This document shows, piece after piece, positions 16,749 through 26,147 of a DNA stretch of 64,000 nucleotides. A model generated the notes under the pieces. The model was given only the letters and a program-made list of their open reading frames with translations, made no database searches and was not told where the DNA came from. The DNA is taken from the NCBI GenBank assembly GCA_025055755.1, contig JANWWF010000003.1, forward strand, positions 40,014 to 104,013, read 5' to 3'. How positions within the stretch are numbered: position 1 is the stretch's first letter; each line of letters starts with the position of its first letter. The position numbers were made by a program, and so were the translations under genes. This DNA is from Candidatus Kapaibacterium sp. (GTDB lineage Bacteria > Bacteroidota > Ignavibacteria > Kapaibacteriales > NICIL-2).

Positions 16749-17654
16749 CTACCTCTGTGCTGGAACACCACTTCGAAGGAATTGCATTTGCATCCAGGAA
16801 ACGCCAACAATCACGACAAACACGACCACTGCAATTGCTGTCGCATAGCCCATACCATCGGTGCGCTCGAATGCATGACGATAGACCTCGTACACCAATG
16901 TTGTCGTTGTCCCTTCCAGCGGACCACCGCGCGTCATGATGTAGACTTCTACAAACACCTGAAGTGATTTTATCGTGTTCATGACCACCACAAAAAGTAG
17001 CGTTGGCTTGAGCAGGGGTAGTGTAATCCACTTGAACTGTTGCCATGTTGTTGCACCGGATAGCTGCGCTGCTTCATAGAGCTGCCGAGGGATTGTCTGC
17101 AGACCTGCCAGCACAATGACCATGTAGTAGCCTGTCGCCATCCACACGTCCATCGCCATGATGGAACCCAGTGCAGTCCGAGGATCGAGCAACCATCCTC
17201 GTTCAGGATATGGAAGCTGCAGTGCTTGCAATAGAGTGTTGATGTAGCCATCCCGTGCGTAGAGATTGGTAAAAATCAAGGAAACAACAACCAACGATGT
17301 TACCGTCGGGAGAAAGTACGCTGCGCGGAGAAACGAGCCAAACCATCCTTGCGCCACACGATCGAGCATCACTGCAAGGATAAGTGCCAGTGCTGTTGTT
17401 ATCGGAACAGTGCCAGCAGTGAAGATGGCAGTATTTCTCAGCGCCTGCCAAAAGAGTGGATCGTCAAGGAGGGCACGGTAGTTTGCGAGTCCTACCCACT
17501 GACGCACGCCGGTCAATGTTGAATAACTGCTAAAACTCAAAAGAAAAGCCTCCGCCAGTGGATAGAGCCAAAACAGGACAAATGTTACAAGCCACGGGAC
17601 CGTGAAAAGCATTCCATACCAGTACTGCTGCCGCAGACAGGTATGCGTCTTCAT
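16749..17654 (-). CDS. MalF/UgpA-type ABC transporter permease, orphan
   Basis: A 301-residue inner-membrane permease with six predicted segments and the cytoplasmic EAA loop EAAQLSGATTWQQFKWITLP, which docks the ATPase. Sequence style (NYRALLDDPLFWQALRNT, RGGPLEGTTTTLVYEVYRHA) is that of carbohydrate-uptake permeases. Normally it pairs with a second MalG-type permease, a solute-binding protein and a MsmX-type ATPase; none is adjacent. Its start overlaps the upstream stop as ATGA, indicating coupling. Substrate cannot be told from sequence. Confidence 0.88.
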   Translation of the reverse strand: MKTHTCLRQQYWYGMLFTVPWLVTFVLFWLYPLAEAFLLSFSSYSTLTGVRQWVGLANYRALLDDPLFWQALRNTAIFTAGTVPITTALALILAVMLDRVAQGWFGSFLRAAYFLPTVTSLVVVSLIFTNLYARDGYINTLLQALQLPYPERGWLLDPRTALGSIMAMDVWMATGYYMVIVLAGLQTIPRQLYEAAQLSGATTWQQFKWITLPLLKPTLLFVVVMNTIKSLQVFVEVYIMTRGGPLEGTTTTLVYEVYRHAFERTDGMGYATAIAVVVFVVIVGVSWMQMQFLRSGVPAQR

Positions 17655-18547
17655 GGCCTGCGCTTAGAATGGTAAACCCAACGCCCCGCCCGCACATTCT
17701 TGGGAAGATGGTGCATCACAAATGTAAGGGGAATGCTATAGCCATCGCTGCTGCCGATGGGAAGCTCTGTACGGTGGTCGAGCGCTTGCACAGTCCAGAC
17801 ATAGTGTCCTGAAGCTAAACGCATCCTGGGCTGCCACACGAATTCCGCCGTGTCGCATACCCGCCGCTCTACAAGAGGTGTCTGCACTCGTACCGCCTCT
17901 GCAATCGAAAGACTGTCAGGCAGTGCAAAGCATCGCACGACGTAACACGTCCCTCGTCGTTGCGGCAGTACGGGAATCCAGCAAAAGCGCACTCTTGCTT
18001 TTCGCGATAAAAGCAAAAGTGTATCGTTCGCATTGGGCCCAAGCAAGATAGGCAACTGATAGGAAAACACCCGTACCGTGCGACACACCGGCATTGCGAA
18101 GTATTCAATGCCCAATGAATCAGTGATATGGATGCACAGAGTGAGTGCACCACTATCAGCCAAGGGAAGCCAGCGAGGATGTTGATGCCGTGAGTCAGGC
18201 ATCAGGCTAAGCCTTTCCAACAGATAATCTTTGCCTATCTCGAGTGTTCCCTGAGAAGGAATAGTCCACAGAGAGTCGGCAGGTATCTTCGTGCGGGCAA
18301 GGATACGCCCATCCTTTGTAATCGTCACACGGGGAGCACAACGAACAGCACGGTCAGTGTGATTGACCAGAGTAACAGTGAGTGTTTGCCACTCAGCAGC
18401 ATAGCTCGACAGGAGGCTATCGCAGAATACAGCAGCACTAAGCGGATACGGTGTGTCGCGGTCTCTGCTTGCAGCCCCAGCACTGCACCAAAGAGCAAGG
18501 ACAGCAACGCTCCACACAAAAAGGTCATTTCCACGGTTTCTTATCAT
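17651..18547 (-). CDS. Uncharacterised exported protein
   Basis: A 298-residue protein from the chosen ATG at 18547 (MIRNRGNDLFVWSVAVLAL), giving a good signal peptide with a likely cleavage after AGAA. A further upstream ATG at 18577 would add ten residues before the signal. The mature part is rich in paired Cys and beta-like sequence (VTITKDGRILAR, HYVWTVQALDHR), suggesting Ig-like or fibronectin-like folds, but I do not recognise a family. It overlaps the ABC permease start by 4 nt. It could be a periplasmic partner of that permease, though it does not look like a sugar-binding protein. Confidence 0.65.
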   Translation of the reverse strand: MIRNRGNDLFVWSVAVLALWCSAGAASRDRDTPYPLSAAVFCDSLLSSYAAEWQTLTVTLVNHTDRAVRCAPRVTITKDGRILARTKIPADSLWTIPSQGTLEIGKDYLLERLSLMPDSRHQHPRWLPLADSGALTLCIHITDSLGIEYFAMPVCRTVRVFSYQLPILLGPNANDTLLLLSRKARVRFCWIPVLPQRRGTCYVVRCFALPDSLSIAEAVRVQTPLVERRVCDTAEFVWQPRMRLASGHYVWTVQALDHRTELPIGSSDGYSIPLTFVMHHLPKNVRAGRWVYHSKRRP

Positions 18548-18591
18548 TGCATACAAAGATAGTGCTGAGTTCACCATAGGCAGGATATTTC

Positions 18592-19671
18592 ATGGCTACC
18601 GCACGCGCACTTTTCGACCACGATCAATCGAACATGCGTGCAGTACTGCGGACATTCCCCGAGCAAGTACGCCATGCCCTTCAGATCGCTGAGCAGGCGC
18701 CGCAGTTGGAAGGCATCGAGGTCCGTGCCGATGTCATCGTTGCAGGGCTTGGAGGCTCTGCCATTGGAGCAGATATGGTGCGGTCGTATTGCGAAGTGCT
18801 GCCAGGCGCAGAAAAGCTTCGCCTCCACGTGTGGCGTGGATATGGAGTACCTCCCTTCACCGATCGGTCCAGCGTTGTTATCGCAAGCTCGTATAGTGGG
18901 AATACCGAGGAGACGCTCTCGGCTTTCAAAGAAGCACGGAAGCGAACCACTCACCTTGTCTGCATCACCACTGGCGGACAACTTGCCCAGCTTGCCCGCC
19001 GTGCAAAGGTTCCATGTATACTGATCCCTGCAGGCTTTCAGCCACGATGCGCCATTGGTTACTCATTTTTTCCCCTGCTGATGACGGTCCTTTCACACCC
19101 TGCAGTAGAAGAGCGTGCTCGCCGCGCAACCGAAAAGGCAATTCCAGAAACCATCGAGGTTCTCGAACAGCTTTCCCAAGAATGTGCTGAGCCAACCCGT
19201 GCCAATCCCGCATTACAGTTGGCAAAAGCTCTCTATGGGCGTTTGCCTATTGTGTATGCCGCATACCAGCGCACTGATGCCATTGCCCTGCGATGGCGTG
19301 GACAAATCCAAGAAAATGCGAAGCAGCTGGCATTTTCTCACGTGGTGCCCGAAATGAACCACAATGAAATCAACGCGTGGCAGTTTCCACCGGAGATCAT
19401 CCGCAATGCAGCGGTCATTCTCCTGCGCGATCGAGATGACCACCGTCGCGTTGCTCTCCGCTTTGATGCTCTTGCAACTATCCTTCGCTCTGCTCGTGTG
19501 CGCCCGATTCTTACGGTCGAAGGACGAGGAACAACACTCCTTGCACGCATGCTCAGTCTCATGTACCTGGGAGATTGGACAAGCTATTACTTGGCTCTGC
19601 TCAACGGTGTTGACCCAACACCGGTTCCAGTTATCACGCAACTGAAGGAAATTTTGGCACGCGCAGAATGA
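18592..19671 (+). CDS. Bifunctional phosphoglucose/phosphomannose isomerase
   Basis: A 359-residue SIS-domain isomerase of the short PGI/PMI type known from archaea and some bacteria, interconverting glucose-6-P or mannose-6-P with fructose-6-P. It shows GLGGSAIGADMV near residue 50, SSYSGNTEETLSAFKEA near 102, and the catalytic-region PEMNHNEINAW near 255. The size is half that of classical PGI. It starts a plus-strand operon: its stop overlaps the fmt start as ATGA. Only 44 nt separate it from the divergent exported-protein gene. Confidence 0.88.
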   Translation: MATARALFDHDQSNMRAVLRTFPEQVRHALQIAEQAPQLEGIEVRADVIVAGLGGSAIGADMVRSYCEVLPGAEKLRLHVWRGYGVPPFTDRSSVVIASSYSGNTEETLSAFKEARKRTTHLVCITTGGQLAQLARRAKVPCILIPAGFQPRCAIGYSFFPLLMTVLSHPAVEERARRATEKAIPETIEVLEQLSQECAEPTRANPALQLAKALYGRLPIVYAAYQRTDAIALRWRGQIQENAKQLAFSHVVPEMNHNEINAWQFPPEIIRNAAVILLRDRDDHRRVALRFDALATILRSARVRPILTVEGRGTTLLARMLSLMYLGDWTSYYLALLNGVDPTPVPVITQLKEILARAE

Positions 19672-20636
19672 CCCAACAACCGCGAATTGTTTTCTTTGGC
19701 ACTCCTTCGTTTGCTGTGCCTACTCTTGAGCGACTCCATCGAGAATGGGGCGTTGTAGCAGTGGTCACTGCACCGGATGCTCCAGCTGGCCGTGGACGGC
19801 GCCTTCAGCCGCCTGCAGTAAAGGTCGCAGCAGAGCAATTGGGAATTCAGCCTATCTTGCAGCCACCAGCTCTGCGCGATACTGAGTTTATCAATCAGCT
19901 CCGTGCACTTGCTGCCGATGTGTTTTGCGTTCTCGCATTTCGCATCCTACCACCAGAGATATTTGCGCTTCCCCAGTTAGCATTCAACGTGCATCCCAGC
20001 TTGCTCCCGAAATTTCGTGGACCAGCACCAATTGCGCACACCATCATTGCAGGTGAGCGGGAAACAGGTATCACAACCTTCATCCTCAGCGAACGGGTAG
20101 ATGCGGGCATGATACTGCTGCAGGAGCACATCGCCATACCTGACGGATTAACCGCTGGGGACTTAGCAGCACTGCTGGCGCCGCAGTGTGGAGAACTTGC
20201 CAGCCGTACTATTGCAGCCTGGTGCGAAGGGACCCTCAAGCCTATTCCACAAAACGATGCACTGGCAACAAAGGCTCCTAAGCTTTATGCCGAATCCGCG
20301 TGGATCAATTGGAACAGCGATGCTGAACACATCCGGAACTGGATTCACGGGCATTCGCCCGAACCAGGCGCATGGACACTCCTTGACGGCATACGGCTGA
20401 AAATCTATCGCGCTCGCATTGAGGAGTCGGAGCAATACCACAAGCAGCCAGGCACATGGGAAATGGACAAAAGCACGTGGCGTGTGCACTGCCAGAAAGG
20501 AACATTAGAGCTTGTTGAAGTCCAATTGCCCGGTAAGCGCATTATGCAGGCTGCGGAAGTTGTTCGTGGCTGGCGTTCCCAGCGGTGTGGCGTCTTTCAT
20601 CATCCTTCTGTTGTCTCGCATGAAACCGCTCGCTGA
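19668..20636 (+). CDS. fmt: Methionyl-tRNA formyltransferase
   Basis: Fmt formylates initiator Met-tRNA using 10-formyltetrahydrofolate. The protein is 322 residues. It opens IVFFGTPSFAVPTLERL; the formyl-transfer motif FNVHPSLLPKFRGPAPI supplies the catalytic Asn and His, and ERVDAGMILLQ the Asp. The C-terminal anticodon-side domain is present. It is coupled by ATGA overlap to the isomerase and overlaps the phosphodiesterase start by 17 nt. No def (deformylase) gene is adjacent, although the pair is common elsewhere. Confidence 0.96.
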   Translation: MTQQPRIVFFGTPSFAVPTLERLHREWGVVAVVTAPDAPAGRGRRLQPPAVKVAAEQLGIQPILQPPALRDTEFINQLRALAADVFCVLAFRILPPEIFALPQLAFNVHPSLLPKFRGPAPIAHTIIAGERETGITTFILSERVDAGMILLQEHIAIPDGLTAGDLAALLAPQCGELASRTIAAWCEGTLKPIPQNDALATKAPKLYAESAWINWNSDAEHIRNWIHGHSPEPGAWTLLDGIRLKIYRARIEESEQYHKQPGTWEMDKSTWRVHCQKGTLELVEVQLPGKRIMQAAEVVRGWRSQRCGVFHHPSVVSHETAR

Positions 20637-21390
20637 GTTCGTTCGCGCGCATCCCCGCTTTGTCGTTGCACACCGCGGGGCATCCGCAGTAGCGCCAGAA
20701 AACACGCTCGCTGCGATTGAATCAGCAATTACAGCCGGTGCACCGATGGTGGAAGTTGATATTCAGCTGACCAGTGACGGGCATGTTGTGCTTTTTCATG
20801 ACCGAATACTGGGACGCACCACCAGTGGCCATGGACGCACCCATCGCGTCACATTCGGCGAGCTTTCCCAACTGGATGCCGGGGCATGGTTTAGCAAGCA
20901 CTACGCAGGAGAGCGTGTCCCCCTACTCAAGGATGCATTGCATCTTCTGGCACAGCATCAAACGTATGCCAGCATTGAGATCAAGCCTCCCTTGCAAGGA
21001 GAAGATATCCGTGCTCGTGTCGAGCGAATCGCTGCCGTTGTCGAAGAATGCGGTATGGTTGAATATGTGCTTTTTACTTCATTCCATCATGAATCGCTCC
21101 GTCAACTCCGACAAGTATTGCCGCAGTGCCATACCGCAGCGATCAATGTGCCCGGCGACCGAAGGCTCCCTTCTGCGATTGCCCGCGTAGTTGGCTGTGA
21201 AGCATTTGTGTGCTCTCTCCGTGAATGCACCCGCTGGCGAGTCGAGGATGCAGTTTCAAGTGGTCTTTACGTGGGCGTTTACACAGTCAACACAGCTCGT
21301 CAATTGCAGCAGGTATTGCGGTATCCAGTCACTGCCATTGTAAGTAATCATCCGGAGCATATCCTGAGGTTGTTGAAAGAGTATGTGTAA
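20620..21390 (+). CDS. Glycerophosphodiester phosphodiesterase
   Basis: A 256-residue GDPD-family enzyme that hydrolyses glycerophosphodiesters to glycerol-3-phosphate and an alcohol. Catalytic motifs are in place: VAHRGASAVAPENTLAA (His and Glu-Asn), EVDIQLTSDG (Glu/Asp metal ligands), LFHD (second His) and SIEIKPP. There is no signal peptide, so it is cytosolic. The open frame runs further upstream, but those residues lie inside fmt and read as shadow; ATG 20620 leaves a 17-nt overlap with fmt. MoxR follows after 102 nt. Confidence 0.92.
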   Translation: MKPLAEFVRAHPRFVVAHRGASAVAPENTLAAIESAITAGAPMVEVDIQLTSDGHVVLFHDRILGRTTSGHGRTHRVTFGELSQLDAGAWFSKHYAGERVPLLKDALHLLAQHQTYASIEIKPPLQGEDIRARVERIAAVVEECGMVEYVLFTSFHHESLRQLRQVLPQCHTAAINVPGDRRLPSAIARVVGCEAFVCSLRECTRWRVEDAVSSGLYVGVYTVNTARQLQQVLRYPVTAIVSNHPEHILRLLKEYV

Positions 21391-21492
21391 CCCTGCATCC
21401 ACCTATTCTTCGACTGTGGCGACCTGCAGAGATCGCGATTTGTCTGGCGGAGGGCAATTGTAATTTCGGTACCAACTACGTCCCAGGCGAGC

Positions 21493-22854
21493 ATGGAACA
21501 CCAACCTATTTTGTTATCGGTCGAAGAAATTGCTCTCAAGCTCAAAGAGGCAGCGCAGTTTATTGGACAACGAGTAATCAACCGCGATGAGGTAATCGAG
21601 CAAGCATTTTGTGCTCTTCTGACGGGCGAACATCTTTTGCTCCAAAGCCGCACCGGGGTTGGAAAAACATTATTAGCAGAACAAATTTTCGCCATGTTCG
21701 AGGGCGCTCGTGTATTTCGTATCCAGGCAAGCAAAGAACAGCAGCCCGATTCTTACTTCGGTGGCTTAGACCTTGAACTGCTCAAAAAGGGCATTTTAAA
21801 GCACAACACTGAGGGATCACTGGTAGAAAGCGAGTTTGGTTTCATTGACGAAATTTTCGACGCTAATGACTTCACGCTGCGTGCTTTGCTCTCTCTTCTC
21901 AATGAACGTCGGCTCATCCGCGGCACGCATCATCAGCCTGCCCGCATTCACACAGTGATTGCGGCAACGAATTACCTTCGCGTTAGCGAAGTCACTGAAG
22001 CGATCCTCGATCGCTTCGTGTATAAAGCACTCATTCTGCCGGATAAAGAACCGTATGTGCAATTCAAGATCGCGCAGAAATACTTAGTCCATGGGGGCAA
22101 GCCAGCAGAGCCACCCCGCAAGATTCCCTTCAGTGAGCTCAAGTACATGCACACAATTATCACTGGCAACAATCCCGACATTACGATTACGATTCGCCCA
22201 GAAGATCTCTACTTTGCTAACCTTGTTATTCGCCACTTTGAGCATTTGCGCAACCGCGCCTTACGTGAATCGAACCGAGGACGGAGTGCAGAGCAAATTC
22301 GCGAGTTTTACATTTCGCCGCGTACACAAGCAAAATCTATTGACCTGCTCCGTGCCTTAGCATTGCTCCGTGCCCGGACCTACGTAACCCATGAAGACAT
22401 TAGCAAGCTGTACTTCATCTTCGCCACCGTTGGCGTCCCTGAAGAAATTGCCTTGTTCAAAAAAGCGTTTGAGACCATCCAAAATTCATTGACCTCGTCG
22501 AATGGATTTGAGCAGATAGCAACACTGTTGGCGTTCGAAACCCTTTTGCAGCACATCCGGCAAGATCGAAGCATTCTCGAACAGCCGCTCGGAGAGCTGG
22601 CAACAACACCGATTCGACGCACATTCATCGAGTGGTTCAAAGAAACATTTGGCGGCGTTGATAAAACAGTTGCACACAATCGCCGTCAGCTTGAGCAATT
22701 CATTGCGGATTTTGTTCCTGCTACAGAGGAGGTCCGCGAACTTAAGATTGCTGTCGAGCGGCTAATGACCCGCGTGTTTCAGGAGATTGAGCGCGATCAA
22801 GCGCGCGAGGCAGAGCGCCAGCGACGCCGCCAAGAGTTATCCTCCAACAGCTGA
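21493..22854 (+). CDS. MoxR/RavA-type AAA+ ATPase
   Basis: A 453-residue AAA+ protein. Walker A is SRTGVGKTLLAEQ (about 53-65); the following EQQPDSYFGGLDLE, ESEFGFIDEIFDANDF (Walker B) and RIHTVIAATNYLRVSE match the RavA branch of MoxR ATPases. The C-terminal 150 residues form an extra helical region ending in a charged tail. MoxR proteins usually act with a von Willebrand factor A partner (ViaA for RavA) as a chaperone or metal-insertion factor. No such partner follows. The 3' end overlaps the convergent transporter gene by 18 nt. Confidence 0.9.
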   Translation: MEHQPILLSVEEIALKLKEAAQFIGQRVINRDEVIEQAFCALLTGEHLLLQSRTGVGKTLLAEQIFAMFEGARVFRIQASKEQQPDSYFGGLDLELLKKGILKHNTEGSLVESEFGFIDEIFDANDFTLRALLSLLNERRLIRGTHHQPARIHTVIAATNYLRVSEVTEAILDRFVYKALILPDKEPYVQFKIAQKYLVHGGKPAEPPRKIPFSELKYMHTIITGNNPDITITIRPEDLYFANLVIRHFEHLRNRALRESNRGRSAEQIREFYISPRTQAKSIDLLRALALLRARTYVTHEDISKLYFIFATVGVPEEIALFKKAFETIQNSLTSSNGFEQIATLLAFETLLQHIRQDRSILEQPLGELATTPIRRTFIEWFKETFGGVDKTVAHNRRQLEQFIADFVPATEEVRELKIAVERLMTRVFQEIERDQAREAERQRRRQELSSNS

Positions 22855-24120
22855 GGGAACTGGCTCGACCAGTCGCTCCCCTTCCCATCGGCATCCCTCC
22901 CAGCGAGCAATGACAACGGTTGCAAGGCAATTGCCAAGCAAATTGACCGATGTCCGCGCCATGTCCATAAACTCATCCACTCCGAAGATCACCGCAACCC
23001 CAATTGCGACAAGCGACGGATCCATAAACGACGACGCCGTTGCCAACAGTACTACTAGTGACGCTCGTGGCACGGCAGCAACTCCCTTCGAGGTTACCAT
23101 TAGCGCTAGCATAAGCATCAACTGCTGACCGAAGGAAAAGTGCTGTCCTGTGGTACTTTCAATGGCTTGCGCCAAAAAGACTGACGCCATTGCCAGATAT
23201 AGCGTTGTGCCATCGAGATTGAACGAATACCCCAGGGGCATGACAAATCCAACAATGCGCCGCGGCACACCAAAGCGTTCCATATTTTCCATCGCTTTTG
23301 GTAGCGCACTTTCGCTACTGGTTGTGACAAATGCAAGCATGAACGGCTCCCGCACATGCTCGATGAATGCACGAACAGGGAGCCGAATAATCGCAGCTAC
23401 AGCACCAAAGACCACCGCGACAAAAATTGCCAGAGCAACATAAAGCGAAAGGATGAGCTCGCCAAGGTTGACCAAGACCCCAAGCCCTTGATGCCCGATT
23501 GCATACGCCATCGCAGCACCAATTCCAATTGGCGCAAAGCGCATGACAAGCTCAGTAAAACGGAACATCACTTGCGCTAATGCTTCGCACCACTGGACAA
23601 TGCTCTGCGCGCGTTCCCCTGCTGCTGCAGTGGCAAGACCAAAGATGGTCGAAAAAGCGACAATCTGAAGGATGTCGCCTCGAGCCATACTCTCGATGAT
23701 GGAGGCAGGAAAGATATGGACAAGCGTTTCGATCAAGGTTTTGGGCTTGCTTGCAGGGAGCTGCTCAGCAGAATTGCTGCCGTCAGTATTGAGAACCAGT
23801 CCAGCACCTGGAGTGGTAATATTGACCACTACTAACCCCACCACGAGCGCTAATGTGGTAACAATTTCAAAGTACAGCAGCGACTTTGCCCCAATCCGTC
23901 CGACTGCACGAAGTGTTCCACTACCAGCTATACCTGCTACAACCGAGCCAAATACCAGCGGTGCTATGATGCTTTTGATGAGGTTGAGAAAAATATCGCG
24001 GAGGAATTTCAGCTCTGTCGCGAAACCGGGAACCAGCGCACCCAGCGCTGTTCCTATAGCTAATCCGAGCAGTATTTGCTGGGTAAGTGACAGACGCCAC
24101 CACTGACGGGCGCTCGGCAT
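22837..24120 (-). CDS. Dicarboxylate/amino acid:cation symporter (GltP/DctA family)
   Basis: A 427-residue transporter of the DAACS family (glutamate/aspartate or C4-dicarboxylates with Na+ or H+). The family core is present: TTSSESALPKAMENMERFG, the PLGYSFNLDGTTLY loop that binds cation and substrate, and DEFMDMARTSVNLLGN near the C-terminus. About eight membrane segments plus two re-entrant loops are expected. Ion and substrate cannot be assigned. It starts 12 nt after the thioredoxin stop, so the two probably share a transcript. Confidence 0.94.
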   Translation of the reverse strand: MPSARQWWRLSLTQQILLGLAIGTALGALVPGFATELKFLRDIFLNLIKSIIAPLVFGSVVAGIAGSGTLRAVGRIGAKSLLYFEIVTTLALVVGLVVVNITTPGAGLVLNTDGSNSAEQLPASKPKTLIETLVHIFPASIIESMARGDILQIVAFSTIFGLATAAAGERAQSIVQWCEALAQVMFRFTELVMRFAPIGIGAAMAYAIGHQGLGVLVNLGELILSLYVALAIFVAVVFGAVAAIIRLPVRAFIEHVREPFMLAFVTTSSESALPKAMENMERFGVPRRIVGFVMPLGYSFNLDGTTLYLAMASVFLAQAIESTTGQHFSFGQQLMLMLALMVTSKGVAAVPRASLVVLLATASSFMDPSLVAIGVAVIFGVDEFMDMARTSVNLLGNCLATVVIARWEGCRWEGERLVEPVPSAVGG

Positions 24121-24132
24121 AGAAAGCGTTCC

Positions 24133-24471
24133 CTACGCTGACAGAAATGGCTGCAACCGCTCCAGTATCATCCGCTTGGGAACAGCACCGACGATAGTGT
24201 CAACTAATTTCCCCTGGTGAAAGATCAACAGCGAGGGAATGGAACGAACACCATACTCCATGGGCACACGAGGATTGCTATCTACATCCATTTTAGCAAC
24301 CTTCACCTTTCCCTGTAGCTCTTCAGCCAGTTCTTCGATGATAGGCGCAATTTGCCGGCATGGTCCACACCATGCCGCCCAAAAATCAATGATAACGGGC
24401 AGAGAAGATTGCAACACCTCCTGATCGAAAGTGTCGTCGCTAAGGTGGACTGGTCCAACAGAAATTTCCAT
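24133..24471 (-). CDS. trxA: Thioredoxin
   Basis: A 112-residue thioredoxin with the catalytic [15 protein letters not shown] motif and the cis-proline loop [12 protein letters not shown]. No signal peptide is present with the start at 24471 ([12 protein letters not shown]), so it is a cytosolic thiol reductant. An upstream in-frame ATG would add 12 residues. It is divergent from the histidine kinase with 107 nt between starts, and is followed by the symporter. Confidence 0.94.
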   Translation of the reverse strand: MEISVGPVHLSDDTFDQEVLQSSLPVIIDFWAAWCGPCRQIAPIIEELAEELQGKVKVAKMDVDSNPRVPMEYGVRSIPSLLIFHQGKLVDTIVGAVPKRMILERLQPFLSA

Positions 24472-24578
24472 CGGTGTCACTGTATGTGTAACAAAAAGCG
24501 ATGGCAAAAATACACCGCTTCCGCTCGGGGCAGCTTGTATAGCATTTTCGCAGCGGATCGTTTATTGGCAAAAGTGGA

Positions 24579-26147
24579 ATGAGACACCACTTTCGTCGCC
24601 TTCCACTACGCTGGCGGCTGACGCTATGGTATGCATTACTGGTCACAATAGCCCTTGCTGCATTTGGAGGTGCCCTTTATAGCACTGTATCGGCAAGTCT
24701 CTACAAGAATCTTGACGCCTCGCTAAGCCGCGTAGCCACATCGCTTGATTACATCATCAAGCAAAAGCAGCAGTTGCGGCGCCCACTCCGTAGTCCCCGG
24801 CGACGAGGGACTATTTTGCTTCCTTTTGACATTTCTCCCCGCGACACAAGCAGAACTGATACCACTGCGGAAGAATCCGACATCGTCTGGATGGCTATCT
24901 ACGAGCATATCTTGCTCAATGCGCGGACATTCATCATTCAAATTGCTGACACTTCGGGGACACTCCTGTGGCATTCGACGCCAGCACGAGATACGCTCCC
25001 GATGTTTGCCGAGCTTATCCGCGACGACCAACTTCCTCCGCCTTATCCTGTGCTAAAAACTGTTACCGCCGGCGATGAACACTACCGCGTCGCTGCAATC
25101 CGTTCGCCTGCGGTTGACATCACGGTGGGGTATCCCCTCACTGAAATTGAGCAAACATTAGCGGAGCTATTCTTTGCGCTCAAGGTGGGCTTACCACTGG
25201 TGCTTGTTGTTGCAGTCCTTGGCGGATACTGGCTTGCCCGATATTCCCTCCGGCAGGTAGAGGTGCTCACCAGAGCAGCGCAGGAGATTACCGCGCATCA
25301 CCTAAGCAAGCGGCTGCCCATGCCACCGGTCAACGATGAAATCGCACAGCTGACGGCGACACTCAATGAGATGATTGCTCGCCTGGAGCAATCGTTCAAG
25401 CAGATTCAGCAGTTCACCAGCGATGCATCCCACGAGCTTCGAACGCCCCTTGCAATTCTCATTGGTGAGCTGGAGCTTATGCTCCGTCGTCCGCACACGG
25501 TCGAAGAATACCAAGCTGCACTTGCTAGTGCACTCGAGGAGGTCATGCGCCTGTCGAAAGTGGTCGAAGGTTTGCTTGAGCTGTCCCGGGCAGAGTCTGG
25601 GCAAGTAGCGATGGAGACTGAGCTGTTTAACATAAGCGAACTGGTTGAACAAGTATGCCAGGACTTTGCACTTCTTGCCGAGGAGCAGCAGATTAGTCTT
25701 CGTTGCGATATTCAGCCTTTCATCCAAGTCATAGGCGACCGACATCGCTTGCAGCAGGTAGTCATCAACCTGCTTGACAATGCTCTCAAGTACACGCCTT
25801 CTGGAGGAACTGTGCAGGTCACTCTCCGCATCGAGCAGCAGAGAGTGCACCTATCCGTCCGTGACACTGGCATTGGCATTCCTGCAGAGGACCTGCCGTA
25901 CATCTTCAATCGCTTTTACCGTGTTGATAAAGCTCGCTCTCGAAAAGTAGGCGGCACAGGCTTAGGACTGGCTATTGCTCGCTGGATTGTCGAGGCGCAC
26001 AGCGGCACAATTTCCGTCGAAAGCATCGAAGGAAAAGGAACAACATTTCATGTTCAGCTCCCTTTGAGCCCTCCACAAGAAACACTTGCTTACCATCATC
26101 CACAATCCTTGCCTGAGGTCCATGGAGAATCTTCGCAGCATGCTTGA
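24579..26147 (+). CDS. HAMP-domain sensor histidine kinase
   Basis: A 522-residue kinase. Membrane segments lie at about 13-35 and 202-222 and bracket a 165-residue periplasmic domain. HAMP spans about 222-275, then the H-box SDASHELRTPLAILIGELEL begins with His285. The N-box NLLDNALKYTPSGG and the boxes DTGIGIPAEDLPYIFNRFYR and GGTGLGLAIARWIV complete the kinase. The layout is that of CusS/metal- or envelope-stress type kinases, which usually follow an OmpR-like regulator gene, but none is adjacent. The last 26 nt overlap the purine phosphorylase gene. Confidence 0.94.
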   Translation: MRHHFRRLPLRWRLTLWYALLVTIALAAFGGALYSTVSASLYKNLDASLSRVATSLDYIIKQKQQLRRPLRSPRRRGTILLPFDISPRDTSRTDTTAEESDIVWMAIYEHILLNARTFIIQIADTSGTLLWHSTPARDTLPMFAELIRDDQLPPPYPVLKTVTAGDEHYRVAAIRSPAVDITVGYPLTEIEQTLAELFFALKVGLPLVLVVAVLGGYWLARYSLRQVEVLTRAAQEITAHHLSKRLPMPPVNDEIAQLTATLNEMIARLEQSFKQIQQFTSDASHELRTPLAILIGELELMLRRPHTVEEYQAALASALEEVMRLSKVVEGLLELSRAESGQVAMETELFNISELVEQVCQDFALLAEEQQISLRCDIQPFIQVIGDRHRLQQVVINLLDNALKYTPSGGTVQVTLRIEQQRVHLSVRDTGIGIPAEDLPYIFNRFYRVDKARSRKVGGTGLGLAIARWIVEAHSGTISVESIEGKGTTFHVQLPLSPPQETLAYHHPQSLPEVHGESSQHA

